The notes beneath the pieces are model-generated. The model saw only the letters and a program-made list of their open reading frames with translations, made no database searches and was not told the origin of the DNA. This document shows positions 51,082 through 60,780 of a stretch of DNA of 64,000 nucleotides, piece after piece. Numbering within the stretch: position 1 is the first letter of the stretch; every line of letters starts with the position of its first letter. The DNA is from an uncultured Porphyromonadaceae bacterium (lineage in GTDB: Bacteria; Bacteroidota; Bacteroidia; Bacteroidales; Muribaculaceae). The stretch lies in the NCBI GenBank assembly GCA_947573485.1, contig CANPGB010000012.1, positions 20,127-84,126 on the forward strand. Direction: 5' to 3'. A program made the position numbers and the translations under genes.

Positions 51082-54000
51082 ATGAGGGCTGCCGTCTATA
51101 CGGTGGCCGCTCTTGTATTACTCCTGTGCGGGCTCATAATAATGCTGTACTCGCCCTGGAGTCAGGAGATGCTCCGCGAGAGCATCGTGAAGAAGTTTAA
51201 CGACGGTGCCTCTACTAAAATCGAGCTACAGTCTTTCAGACTGAAATTCCCTCTGAAGCTCAATGCCACCGGCTTTGCTCTCATCGCCGACTCCGACACC
51301 ATGGTCACCGCTTCGGGGCTCGACATCGATATAGCCGCCTTGCCTCTCCTCAAAGGCGATGTGCAGATACGCCACGCTCAACTCGAAAGCGCCTACTACC
51401 GCATGGGCGCGCCCGACTCGGCAATGTTCATGACAATTGCCGCCGACACCCTGAGCATTGCACCGGCATCAGTTCACTTGTCCGACATGGCTATACGTCT
51501 CGACGAAGGCCGCATAAAGGGTGGTCGCGTAGCGATGACACTGAGCACCGATACCACGCCCTCGCAACCCTCCGAGCCAACCCGCATGAGCATAGACCTC
51601 GGGCGCCTCACGCTTGATGATTTCGCGTACACCATGCGCATGTTGCCGACAATCGACACGCTTAGCGCGCATATGGCGCATGCCACACTCTCCGACGGCG
51701 CTATCGACCTTCTCAACCAGAAAATTAGCCTCGCCCGCTTCGGTGGCAGCACACTTGATGCACGGTATATCGCACCCGACAGCGCAACCGTGGCATCAGT
51801 GATTGTGCCACAGTCGTCAGAGCCTGCCGACAGCGCTTCCGCTCCCTGGACCATAAACATCGACAGCATAGGCTTCAGCAGTTCGCACGCACTCTATACT
51901 ACCGCAGGCGTCACACCTGTTCCGGGTCTCGACTTCGCATATATCGAAGTTGGAAACCTCGACCTCCGCATCCGCAATTTCTATAATCAGGCTGCCACAG
52001 TCAGGCTGCCGCTGAGCCTTCGCGGTACAGAGCGCTGCGGCGTGGAACTCGCTATCGACGGTGAACTCGACATCGACCCCGAAGCCCTGACTTTTAAAGA
52101 TGTGAACCTCAGCACCCCCACGGGCACCGCAGCCGCGTTCCACGGCAAACTCGGCATGGGCGATATGGTCACCGACCCAAATCTGCCTCTCGCACTCACT
52201 CTCGACGGAGGCTTCGCCCCGGCTGACCTCTCTAAAATGTTCCCTGCCTTCGCTCTTTACCTCGATGCACTGCCAACTGCAAATGCCATAGAGACCGACA
52301 TCGCAGCCGAAGGCACAACCGGGCGCCTTGATATTCAGAAACTTGATGTGCAGGTTAACCACTGCATCAACCTCCTTGCAAGCGGCCGTATATCAAACTT
52401 CATGAATCCCGACAAGATGAACGGCGACCTCCGGCTTAAAGGAAACATTATCAATGTAAACCGCCTCAAGACAGCCGCTCTCGGTGCCGAAACAGCATCA
52501 ACATTTGCAGTACCTCCCATGTCGCTTGCCGGACATGTTACCCTTAACGGCGCCACTTATGCCGGAAACCTCCAGGCGGCGACAGGCAAAGGCATCATAG
52601 CACTCGACGGCCGCTTCAACGGCAATCTTGAGAGCTATGCAGCCCGTGTGCGCACACGTGGTTTTCCTGTGCAGGCTTTCCTGCCCGATATGGGCGTAGG
52701 TGCTGTTACGGCAGCCATTGACGCCTCCGGCCATGGCTTTGACCCCTTCAGCAAGAGCACATGCTTGAAAGCCAAGGCAGATATTGCCTCTGCCGAATAT
52801 GCCGGAGTCACATATACCGACATTACCGCTGCCGCCGTCCTCGACGCAGGGCAGGCTGCAATAGACCTTAACTCCGCCAACCCCGACGCTGAGATTATTC
52901 TCGCTGCAAAAGGCAATCTCGACGGCGATACTTACACATGGCACGCCGACATCGACGGGCGCCATATCGACCTTTACGCCCTGAAATTCGCTGCCGAGCC
53001 CTCGTCGCTCGAGCTCGTTGCCGGCGCCGATGCCACCATAGGACCGGGCAAGAACGACATCAACGGGCACCTCGTGCTCAACGACCTTTTCTTCAATCAG
53101 AAAGAAGGCACAATAGCCCTATCCGATGTTAATGTTCACCTGAACTCATCCGACAGCCTCACCAACCTCTCGCTCCAGAACCGCGACCTTTACGGCAATT
53201 TCAGCGCCCCGAGCGCCCTCATGCCGCTTGTCGACGCTTTCAGTCATGCGGGCCAGGTGATAGCCTCACAGATTTCGACTTTCACAATCAACGCCGACAC
53301 CCTCGCTACCTCGCTGCCGAAATTCTCGCTCGATCTCCGAGGTGGCAATGATAATCTCGTCAACGACGTGCTCGCCCCCTCCAAGATGTCGGTGCGCTCT
53401 TTCGCCCTCAACGCCGACAACGACAGCACACTCGTGCTCAACGGATCAGTGCGCCGCTTCGACACCGGCAGCATGCGCCTCGATTCAATTTTCATCGACG
53501 CCCGCGGTGCCGACAGCCTCCTTATTGTCGACGCCGGACTCCTCAACAAACCCGGCAATATGGACGAGTGGCATAAGGTAGACCTCAAAGGAGTTATCCG
53601 CGGCAACCGTGCATCGCTCGGTCTGCACCAGGAGAACCTCAAGGGCAAGACCGGCTTCGAGTTCGGCATGCGTGCCGTAGCCAATGCCGCCGACTCGCTC
53701 ATCACAGTGAGTGTCAACCCCTTTGACCCCGTTATCGGCTATCAGCAGTGGAGCGTGAACGACGATAATTTCATCTCGTACTGCATGGCCGACAGCCATA
53801 TCGATGCCAACCTTTATATGAAGGGCGGAAACAGCTCCCTTGCCATATACACCGAGCACCCCGAAGGTGAGGAGCACCACGATGAACAGGAAGACCTCGT
53901 AGTAAAACTCGGTGACATCCACATCGCCGACTGGATTTCCTTCAATCCCTTCGCGCCGCCCGTCAAAGGCGACATCAACGCCGACGTACGCGTGAACCGC

Positions 54001-55863
54001 CACGGCACAATGTTCACCGGCAGCGGTAGCGCCTCGATTGTGAACTTCTATTATGGCCGCGAGAAAGTGGCCGACTTCAAGGCCGACTTCGACGTCGCTG
54101 CTCAGGCCGACGGCACCCTCCACGCCACCGCCGACCTCTATGCCGACGGCGTAAAGACAATCACCGTGAGTGGTGCCCTCAACGACAGCACAGCCACATC
54201 GCCCCTCGCGCTCGACCTTTCGATGATCCGCTTCCCTCTGGCGACCGCCAACCCCTTCCTGCCCAAGGGTACCGCGAGTCTGCGCGGAGTGCTCAACGGC
54301 AACCTGAAGATTTCGGGTACCGAAAAGGCCCCGGTCTACAATGGCACCTTCGACTTCGATTCCACAGCCGTGCTTCTGGCGCTCACCGGCACCGAGTATA
54401 CCTTCAGCGAATCCAAAATCGACGTTGAGAACAGCATAGTCCGTTTCGACAACTTCGCCATTGCCGGATGCAACGATAATCCGCTGACCGTCAACGGCAC
54501 CGTAGATATGACCGATATGGCAAACCTGCGCCTGAACCTCGGTCTGCGGGCACGCGACATGATGATTGTCAACACCAACCGTGCTCGCCGCGGCGCCGAC
54601 GTCTACGGCAAGGCATATATCAGTCTCGACGCTAATGCCCACGGAAGCATGGCGCTGATGAACGTCAACGCCGACCTCAAACTCCTCTCTGAGACTAACG
54701 TGACCTACGTAATCCCCGATGCCACAACCGCTTTGAGCAACAAGTCAACCGGCGATATGGTCAAGTTCGTCAACTTCACCGACTCCCTCGCAGTTGAGCA
54801 GGCCGACAGCCTCGTGCGCAGCGGCATGGCACTTTTCCTCGACGCCTCTCTGGCAATAGAGGAGGGCAGTATCATCAACGTCGACCTCTCGGCCGACGGC
54901 AAAAACAAGGCGCAGATCGAGAGCAACGGCATACTCTCGTTCAGCATGACACCCCTCGACGAAGGCCGCCTCACCGGTCGTCTGACCATCGACAAAGGCT
55001 TCGTGCGCTATACGCCACCGTTCATGTCGGAGAAAAATTTCAGCTTCGACGAAGGCAGCTACGTGGCTTTCAACGGCGATATGATGAACCCCGTGCTCAA
55101 CATCCATGCCACCGACGTACTTAAAGCAAATGTAACCCAGAGCGGACAGAACTCCCGCCTCGTGAATTTCGACGTCCTCCTCGGCGTGACCGGAACCTTG
55201 GCAAACATGGATGTGGCCTTCGACCTCAAGACCAACGACGATATGACCGTTGCCAACGAGCTCGAATCAATGTCGGCCGAGCAGCGTGCCAACCAGGCAA
55301 TGAACCTCCTGCTCTACAACGTGTACACCGGCCCCGGTACCAAAGGTAACGCCTCGCTCAGCGGCAACCCGCTCTTCTCGTTCCTCGAGTCGCAGATCAA
55401 CACCTGGGCGGCAAACAACATCAAGGGCGTGGATATATCTTTCGGTATCGACCAATACGACAAGACCGTCGGCGGCAACACCTCATCGACAATGAGTTAC
55501 TCCTATCAAGTGTCGAAGAGCCTCTTCAACGACCGTTTCAAGATTGTTGTGGGCGGCAACTACAGCACCGATGCCAATGCCGACGAGAATTTCTCGCAGA
55601 ATCTCATCAACGACATATCTTTCGAGTACTTCCTCAACAAACAGCGCAGCATGTACCTCCGCCTCTTCCGCCACACCGGCTACGAGAGCATACTCGAAGG
55701 CGAGATTACCCAGACCGGCGTCGGCTTCGTTTACCGCCGCAAGCTCCGCCGCATTGGCGATATGTTCCTCTCTCCGGGTGCCGTACGCCGCCGCGATGAA
55801 GCCGAAAATTCTGAATTGAACGCCTCCCCCGAGGTTCAACCCGATAAAGCTGAAAGCAAATGA
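51082..55863 (+). CDS. TamB-like translocation and assembly module protein
   Basis: About 1593 residues of mostly beta-rich repeats, anchored by one N-terminal membrane helix (VYTVAALVLLLCGLIIMLY). AsmA/TamB-type features are clear: N-terminal ARLES-like and IADSDTMVTASGLDIDIAALPLLKGD segments, many DLR-, NGTV- and LDGR-like strands, and a C-terminal DUF490/TamB domain (about 1180-1560, with LYNVYTGPGTKGNASLSGNPLFSF). TamB bridges inner and outer membranes and moves phospholipid or assists OM protein assembly. ATG at 51082 is preferred; a TTG at 51052 would add 10 residues. It overlaps tamL by 4 nt. Confidence 0.87.
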   Translation: MRAAVYTVAALVLLLCGLIIMLYSPWSQEMLRESIVKKFNDGASTKIELQSFRLKFPLKLNATGFALIADSDTMVTASGLDIDIAALPLLKGDVQIRHAQLESAYYRMGAPDSAMFMTIAADTLSIAPASVHLSDMAIRLDEGRIKGGRVAMTLSTDTTPSQPSEPTRMSIDLGRLTLDDFAYTMRMLPTIDTLSAHMAHATLSDGAIDLLNQKISLARFGGSTLDARYIAPDSATVASVIVPQSSEPADSASAPWTINIDSIGFSSSHALYTTAGVTPVPGLDFAYIEVGNLDLRIRNFYNQAATVRLPLSLRGTERCGVELAIDGELDIDPEALTFKDVNLSTPTGTAAAFHGKLGMGDMVTDPNLPLALTLDGGFAPADLSKMFPAFALYLDALPTANAIETDIAAEGTTGRLDIQKLDVQVNHCINLLASGRISNFMNPDKMNGDLRLKGNIINVNRLKTAALGAETASTFAVPPMSLAGHVTLNGATYAGNLQAATGKGIIALDGRFNGNLESYAARVRTRGFPVQAFLPDMGVGAVTAAIDASGHGFDPFSKSTCLKAKADIASAEYAGVTYTDITAAAVLDAGQAAIDLNSANPDAEIILAAKGNLDGDTYTWHADIDGRHIDLYALKFAAEPSSLELVAGADATIGPGKNDINGHLVLNDLFFNQKEGTIALSDVNVHLNSSDSLTNLSLQNRDLYGNFSAPSALMPLVDAFSHAGQVIASQISTFTINADTLATSLPKFSLDLRGGNDNLVNDVLAPSKMSVRSFALNADNDSTLVLNGSVRRFDTGSMRLDSIFIDARGADSLLIVDAGLLNKPGNMDEWHKVDLKGVIRGNRASLGLHQENLKGKTGFEFGMRAVANAADSLITVSVNPFDPVIGYQQWSVNDDNFISYCMADSHIDANLYMKGGNSSLAIYTEHPEGEEHHDEQEDLVVKLGDIHIADWISFNPFAPPVKGDINADVRVNRHGTMFTGSGSASIVNFYYGREKVADFKADFDVAAQADGTLHATADLYADGVKTITVSGALNDSTATSPLALDLSMIRFPLATANPFLPKGTASLRGVLNGNLKISGTEKAPVYNGTFDFDSTAVLLALTGTEYTFSESKIDVENSIVRFDNFAIAGCNDNPLTVNGTVDMTDMANLRLNLGLRARDMMIVNTNRARRGADVYGKAYISLDANAHGSMALMNVNADLKLLSETNVTYVIPDATTALSNKSTGDMVKFVNFTDSLAVEQADSLVRSGMALFLDASLAIEEGSIINVDLSADGKNKAQIESNGILSFSMTPLDEGRLTGRLTIDKGFVRYTPPFMSEKNFSFDEGSYVAFNGDMMNPVLNIHATDVLKANVTQSGQNSRLVNFDVLLGVTGTLANMDVAFDLKTNDDMTVANELESMSAEQRANQAMNLLLYNVYTGPGTKGNASLSGNPLFSFLESQINTWAANNIKGVDISFGIDQYDKTVGGNTSSTMSYSYQVSKSLFNDRFKIVVGGNYSTDANADENFSQNLINDISFEYFLNKQRSMYLRLFRHTGYESILEGEITQTGVGFVYRRKLRRIGDMFLSPGAVRRRDEAENSELNASPEVQPDKAESK

Positions 55864-58166
55864 AAGAGTCTCCCTCACGCATAAACAGGATTTTAGCCGG
55901 AACTGCATTCGTCCTGGCTCTCTTTGCCGCCGCTTGCTCTACCACCCGCCGACTCCCCGAGGGCGAGATTCTATACACCGGCACCAAACTCGAAGTAGGC
56001 CGTGCCGACAGCATGAAGTTGCCCTCCGAGCTCGTGTCTGAAATCAAGAGCTCGGTAAATGTAGCCCCGAACAACTACATCAAGATGCTCGACTGGCGCT
56101 ATCCTTTCCCTCTGGGCTTGTGGGTGTATAATAATTGGCCCAACCCGCCCAAGGGGCTCAAACACTGGCTCTACGAAAAGTTCGTCGAGGAGCCGGTGCT
56201 CGTCTCCGACGTCCGCCCGGAGGTGCGCAGTCATATGATTGAGCAGATGCTCGACAACAACGGCTACTTCAGCGGCACTGCCACTTATGAGCTCGTCAAA
56301 GGCCGTAACCCGCGCAAAGCCAAGGTTCTCTACGACATCAACCCCGGCAAGGCATACCCCATTGACACCGTAATGCTCCTGCCCGACACCACACGCCTGG
56401 GGCACCTCATCGACTCTCTTGCGCGCAAAGATGCCTATCTTACAATGAAGAGTCCGCGCTTCAGCACCGACTCGCTCTCGGCAGCTCGTACGCGTATCAC
56501 CAACAAGCTGCGTAACCGTGGCTATTACTTCTTCCGGCCCGATTTCATAGAGTACCTCGCCGACAGCGTGCAGACGCCCGGCAAGATTGCTCTCAAAATA
56601 ATGCTCGCCTCCAATATCCCCGACTTCGCCCTGGCGCCTTATACCACGGGCAAAGTCACAATCCACGTCGACCGCAACCAGGGCGGAGGCACACCCGACA
56701 CCGTTGCCCTCAAGCGCGCGACACTCATACAGATGATGCCCTCGCGCCTGCGTCACCCCTCGATAGAAGAGTGCATAAGCTTCCGCCCGAGCCGCACTTT
56801 CTCGGTGCGGAACATGAACAGCACCCAGAGCAATCTCTCGCGCCTGGGCATATTCAACTCCATAGATATCAACGCTATGCCTGATACAGCCGACATGGCC
56901 GCACATAAGCTCAACGTCGACATCTACTGCACTTTCGATACACCGCTCGAGACTTCGCTCGAAGTAAACGCATCGTCGAAGTCGAACAGCTACATCGGCC
57001 CCGGCCTTACTTTCGGAGTCACTAACAAGAATCTGTTCGGTGGCGGCGAGCAGCTCTCGGTAAAGCTCACCGGCTCTTACGAGTGGCAGACGGGCAGCGG
57101 ACGGCGCTCGGTGTTCAACTCCTACGAAGCGGGGATTACGGGTACTCTTGCCTTCCCGCGCCTCCTCGCGCCGAAATTCATACCGCGGAGCCGCTTCCAG
57201 CTCAACTGGACGCGCTTCCAGCTTAACGCCGACCTGCTCAACCGCCCCCACTACTTCAAAATGGCGCAGTTCAACGCCTCCATTAACTACGACTGGCGTG
57301 TGCGCCGCCATGTGCAGAACACCCTCACTCTCTTCAAGCTCACATACACCAACCTCATGCACACAACTGCCGAGTTCGACTCCATAATGACGGCCAACCC
57401 GGCAGTGGCACAGAGTTTCAAGAGCCAGTTCATACCGCAGATGATATATACTTATGTATACGACCGCCAGCTCAACCGCAACAATACCCTCAACTGGCAG
57501 TTCACCGTACAGGAGGCAGGCAACCTCTTCTGGGCAATATACCGTGCATGCGGCAAGAAGGGAGAGAAAGAACTCTTCGGCGCCCCCTTCTCGCAGTTCG
57601 TCAAAGCCTCCACGCAACTCGTCTGGGGCAGGCGTATATTCTCGGGCGACAATTGGCTTGTGAGCCGTGTGGCTGTCGGCGCCGCCCATGCCTACGGCAA
57701 CTCTACCCAGGTGCCTTACTCCGAGCAGTTCTATGTGGGAGGCGCCAACTCTATCCGTGCATTCACGGTGCGCTCAATTGGCCCCGGCAGCTACCGCGCA
57801 CCCGAAGGTATGCCCGACGACAACTTCGACCGCACAGGTACTTTCAAACTCGAAGCCAATGTTGAATACCGCTTCCCCATTGCAGGCCCGCTGCATGGCG
57901 CCCTCTTCGTAGATGCCGGCAACGTGTGGCTGCTCAAGTCCGACCCCATGCGTCCGGGCGGTACTCTCCGCGCCAAAACATTCCTCAACGATATCGCCGT
58001 CGGCACCGGCTGCGGCCTCCGTTTCGACATCTCCATGCTCGTTATCCGTGCCGACCTCGGTGTTGGCATACATGCCCCATACGATACCGGCAAGCACGGC
58101 TATTATAATATGAAGTCGTTCGGTAAATCGCTCGCTTTCCACCTCGCTATCGGATACCCTTTCTGA
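55860..58166 (+). CDS. tamL: TamL, lipidated TamA/BamA-family outer membrane protein
   Basis: A 768-residue Omp85-family protein. An N-terminal signal with lipobox-like FAAAC (Cys26) sets it apart from TamA of proteobacteria; POTRA-like domains follow (about 30-390), then a 16-strand barrel at the C-terminus with the conserved GGANSIRAF segment of Omp85 proteins and a C-terminal aromatic residue (YPF). TamL pairs with TamB in Bacteroidetes; the two genes overlap by 4 nt. Confidence 0.92.
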   Translation: MKESPSRINRILAGTAFVLALFAAACSTTRRLPEGEILYTGTKLEVGRADSMKLPSELVSEIKSSVNVAPNNYIKMLDWRYPFPLGLWVYNNWPNPPKGLKHWLYEKFVEEPVLVSDVRPEVRSHMIEQMLDNNGYFSGTATYELVKGRNPRKAKVLYDINPGKAYPIDTVMLLPDTTRLGHLIDSLARKDAYLTMKSPRFSTDSLSAARTRITNKLRNRGYYFFRPDFIEYLADSVQTPGKIALKIMLASNIPDFALAPYTTGKVTIHVDRNQGGGTPDTVALKRATLIQMMPSRLRHPSIEECISFRPSRTFSVRNMNSTQSNLSRLGIFNSIDINAMPDTADMAAHKLNVDIYCTFDTPLETSLEVNASSKSNSYIGPGLTFGVTNKNLFGGGEQLSVKLTGSYEWQTGSGRRSVFNSYEAGITGTLAFPRLLAPKFIPRSRFQLNWTRFQLNADLLNRPHYFKMAQFNASINYDWRVRRHVQNTLTLFKLTYTNLMHTTAEFDSIMTANPAVAQSFKSQFIPQMIYTYVYDRQLNRNNTLNWQFTVQEAGNLFWAIYRACGKKGEKELFGAPFSQFVKASTQLVWGRRIFSGDNWLVSRVAVGAAHAYGNSTQVPYSEQFYVGGANSIRAFTVRSIGPGSYRAPEGMPDDNFDRTGTFKLEANVEYRFPIAGPLHGALFVDAGNVWLLKSDPMRPGGTLRAKTFLNDIAVGTGCGLRFDISMLVIRADLGVGIHAPYDTGKHGYYNMKSFGKSLAFHLAIGYPF

Positions 58167-58182
58167 ACAATAGCCTGCCGCC

Positions 58183-58225
58183 AGGTGTTCTATTAAGTGG
58201 AATAACTAACATAAAACACCTTTTT
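58183..58225 (+). terminator. weak hairpin after tamL
   Basis: AGGTGTT (58183-58189) and AACACCT (58215-58221), 25-nt loop, followed by TTTT. It lies just before the small gene at 58231. Confidence 0.35.
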
Positions 58226-58230
58226 ATATT

Positions 58231-58413
58231 ATGGCACTTATCAAAAACCAGGAAGCCCGCGAGATTCAGGAACTTCAGAACGTTGAAGCACGCATCCGTC
58301 GCACCGAGCGCCGCGAGCGCATACACCATATCCTTATCGCCGGTCTCGGCGTCCTGCTTGTAGCCTCGGTTCTTACCGGCCACCTCGGCCTCTGCCGCAA
58401 AGCAAGGCGTTAA
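58231..58413 (+). CDS. 60-residue single-helix membrane protein
   Basis: A small protein: a charged helical N-terminus (EAREIQELQNVEARIRRTERRERI) and one hydrophobic helix (about 33-51, ILIAGLGVLLVASVLTG), ending in a basic tail. No family recognised. It follows tamL by 64 nt and is closed by a very strong terminator. The compact expression unit, coding bias and position suggest a real gene. Confidence 0.6.
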   Translation: MALIKNQEAREIQELQNVEARIRRTERRERIHHILIAGLGVLLVASVLTGHLGLCRKARR

Positions 58414-58431
58414 AAGAACAAGAAATTACCC

Positions 58432-58487
58432 AAAACCCGCCCACAGGCACTTCTGAACAGCCTCAGAAGTGCCTGTGGGCGGGTTTT
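58432..58487 (+). terminator. very long perfect terminator hairpin
   Basis: 25-bp perfect arms (58432-58456 and 58463-58487) with a 6-nt loop; the arms begin AAAA and end TTTT, so it could terminate in both directions. Confidence 0.9.
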
Positions 58488-58543
58488 GTGTTGAATATGT
58501 GGAAATTAACAATTTTAATTATGATTATTTAACATTGTACTGA

Positions 58544-58575
58544 TTTGGATATCTCGCGCCGTTTTCATAATTTTG
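58544..58575 (+). promoter_or_regulatory. promoter of the secreted protein gene at 58635
   Basis: TTTG at 58544-58547, a 20-nt spacer and TAATTTTG at 58568-58575; leader of about 55 nt. One of the best consensus matches in the window. Confidence 0.75.
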
Positions 58576-58634
58576 CGCATGCTAACTATTACTACATCAA
58601 GTATTTGAGCCTATTATCTTAAAAATTCTATAAT

Positions 58635-60716
58635 ATGAAACAATCCTTACACTTTCTTGGGGCTGCAGTTCTCGCTATCGGGGCTGCTTTCACAGCCGGT
58701 GCGCAGGACCCTATCGAGGGCTACTTCCGTGTTCAGAGCGCTCTCGGTACGGCCGACAACACCGGCTATGTTGAGGTGCGCGGTCCGATGACCACCGCTC
58801 CCGATGTAACTTACGACAACGCGCTCACTGCCGCAGGCACCGTTATGCGCCTCCGCGCTTTCCCCGACAACAGCACAGGCGTCCTCCGCTACAAAATCGG
58901 CAACCTCAGCTCGCAGGGTATTGAGGTGTTCGGCGCTCCGCAGGCCGACTACTTCGATGCACTCATGAATATCGCAGGCGACATCAAAACCGACGACTAC
59001 CTCGCCGCAGCCTATGGCATACAGCGTCATGCCCGCGAAATCGGTTACATCTCCACCGGTCGCATGATTGTGCAGGCCCTCTTCCAGGTTGTTGCCGGTC
59101 GTCTCGACAGCGAAATCAACTCCCTCCCGCAGGACGTCAAAGACAAACTCTATACCGGAGAGTCTCTCGAAGATTTCGCTATCCGTTTCAACAAGGAGGT
59201 TTCCGCCAACATCGACCTCCACGCATACCTCGAACCCGTTGCCAACACCAACGGACAGTACCGTCTCTATTTCAACTGGATCGACTGCACCGAGGTGAGC
59301 AAATTCTACCTCGCCAACGAGCAGAACAAAAAATCGTTTGAACTCGGCTTCGAGTGCATGCGTCAGTATATGAACGGTAAGAATGGCCTCGGCTCTGGCG
59401 AGACTATCGATGACGCCGAAGCTGCTCTCTGGAAGACTTGGGGCTTTGACATCGATGCCCGATACGCCGACTGCTACAATGCCGAAGGCAAGTTCTACCA
59501 GCTCTCTTACGAGAAGATCTTCGCCGACCATGAGCTCCTCTACAACTGGCTCAAGATGTATATCGAACGCTTCCTCGACCCTGCAAAGGCACCCGACGCT
59601 TCGATTCTCGGCATCAACTTCAAAGACTTTGCCGCCGAAATGCAGCGCCACGAAATCATGAAGGGCTTCCTCAAATACATCCCCTCTATCCAGGAAGGGC
59701 AGAAGCTCTATCTCACCAGCGGACGATTCTCCGACGGCACCAACGAGTTTAGCACTGTGGGCACCACCAGCGATGGCGCAGCCCGCTTCGGTCTCCTCGG
59801 CGAAGCTCAGGCTATAGCTGCCGGTAACGCCGCTATCTGGAACCTGCTTCCCATCGACGAAGACACCAACTACTTCGCTATCGCTCCCGCAGCCCACCGC
59901 AGCAACAAGCCCGGCGAAGCTGACGCCCACCTCGCTTCCGCTTACTTCGACTTCCCCTTCGAGCCCGTCAACACCGAAGTCATGAAGGCTTATAACATGA
60001 AGCTGGAGGCTATTCCCGTAAAGAGCACCTATCTTGAACATCTTGAAGAGGTTCACTATGTTGAGATTTCCGAGCCTCTCACCAAAGTCGACCGACTTAC
60101 TCCCGTGCTCATTGAATCGACCTCCGACGACGTTCTCAAGAATATGGTGCACATTATTTACGAATCTCAGCCTGGTGACTACAACCCCGATGTCACCCTT
60201 ACTCCCGCCAAGCCCGAAGGCTTCATCGTTTCCGACGAGGAAGTAGCCGTGCAGCACTCCAACCGACGCCGCGCTGCCGATACTGACGAAGAGAAATTGC
60301 CTGCCGAAGCTCATGGTGTCCTCTTCAGCACCCCGGCAAGCGACACTTCGCTCAAGCACCTTTGGGGCATTAACACCAATCTCGACAACCAGGAGCAGGC
60401 TGCCTACACGCTCTCTACCCGCGAGCAGAAAGTTGAAGCCGAAAGCAAAGAACTCATGGATACCCCCTGGTTCACCGAAGCAACAACCCTCCCCGCAAAC
60501 CAGGTGTTTATGCTTGCCGAACCTTCAAAGCCCCTGTCAGGTATCAGCCTCGGAACTCCCGCCGATGAGCTCGTCGACATCCCCACAGGCGTAGAAGGTG
60601 TTGAAGCCGCTCCTGTTCACGACAATGTTATCTACGACCTCTATGGCCGCAAGGTTGTTAACCCCACTCCCGGTGCTGTGTACATCCTTAACGGCAAGAA
60701 AATCCTTATCCGATAA
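58635..60716 (+). CDS. large secreted protein with C-terminal sorting-like tail, paralogue A
   Basis: 693 residues with a signal peptide (MKQSLHFLGAAVLAIGAAFTAGA). No named family recognised. Landmarks: GYFRVQS at 29-35, AAGTVMR at 66-72, DTNYF at 410-414, TPVL at 489-492, and a C-terminal tail VIYDLYGRKVVNPTPGAVYILNGKK, of the kind seen in T9SS-like sorted proteins of Bacteroidales. The same landmarks occur in the same order in the protein at 61937. The tail predicts surface display or cell-envelope retention. High codon bias suggests strong expression. Confidence 0.75.
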   Translation: MKQSLHFLGAAVLAIGAAFTAGAQDPIEGYFRVQSALGTADNTGYVEVRGPMTTAPDVTYDNALTAAGTVMRLRAFPDNSTGVLRYKIGNLSSQGIEVFGAPQADYFDALMNIAGDIKTDDYLAAAYGIQRHAREIGYISTGRMIVQALFQVVAGRLDSEINSLPQDVKDKLYTGESLEDFAIRFNKEVSANIDLHAYLEPVANTNGQYRLYFNWIDCTEVSKFYLANEQNKKSFELGFECMRQYMNGKNGLGSGETIDDAEAALWKTWGFDIDARYADCYNAEGKFYQLSYEKIFADHELLYNWLKMYIERFLDPAKAPDASILGINFKDFAAEMQRHEIMKGFLKYIPSIQEGQKLYLTSGRFSDGTNEFSTVGTTSDGAARFGLLGEAQAIAAGNAAIWNLLPIDEDTNYFAIAPAAHRSNKPGEADAHLASAYFDFPFEPVNTEVMKAYNMKLEAIPVKSTYLEHLEEVHYVEISEPLTKVDRLTPVLIESTSDDVLKNMVHIIYESQPGDYNPDVTLTPAKPEGFIVSDEEVAVQHSNRRRAADTDEEKLPAEAHGVLFSTPASDTSLKHLWGINTNLDNQEQAAYTLSTREQKVEAESKELMDTPWFTEATTLPANQVFMLAEPSKPLSGISLGTPADELVDIPTGVEGVEAAPVHDNVIYDLYGRKVVNPTPGAVYILNGKKILIR

Positions 60717-60742
60717 TAAGTGTTTCTAAAACCAACTGATAT

Positions 60743-60780
60743 AGAGCGCGGGCACGGGCATTGCCGTATGCCCGCGCTCT
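60743..60780 (+). other. hairpin covering the start of the DUF4105 gene
   Basis: Perfect 12-bp arms AGAGCGCGGGCA (60743-60754) and TGCCCGCGCTCT (60769-60780), loop of 14 nt. The preferred ATG (60768-60770) is at the loop/stem border. It may be the terminator of the upstream gene, or hide the start codon. Confidence 0.6.
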
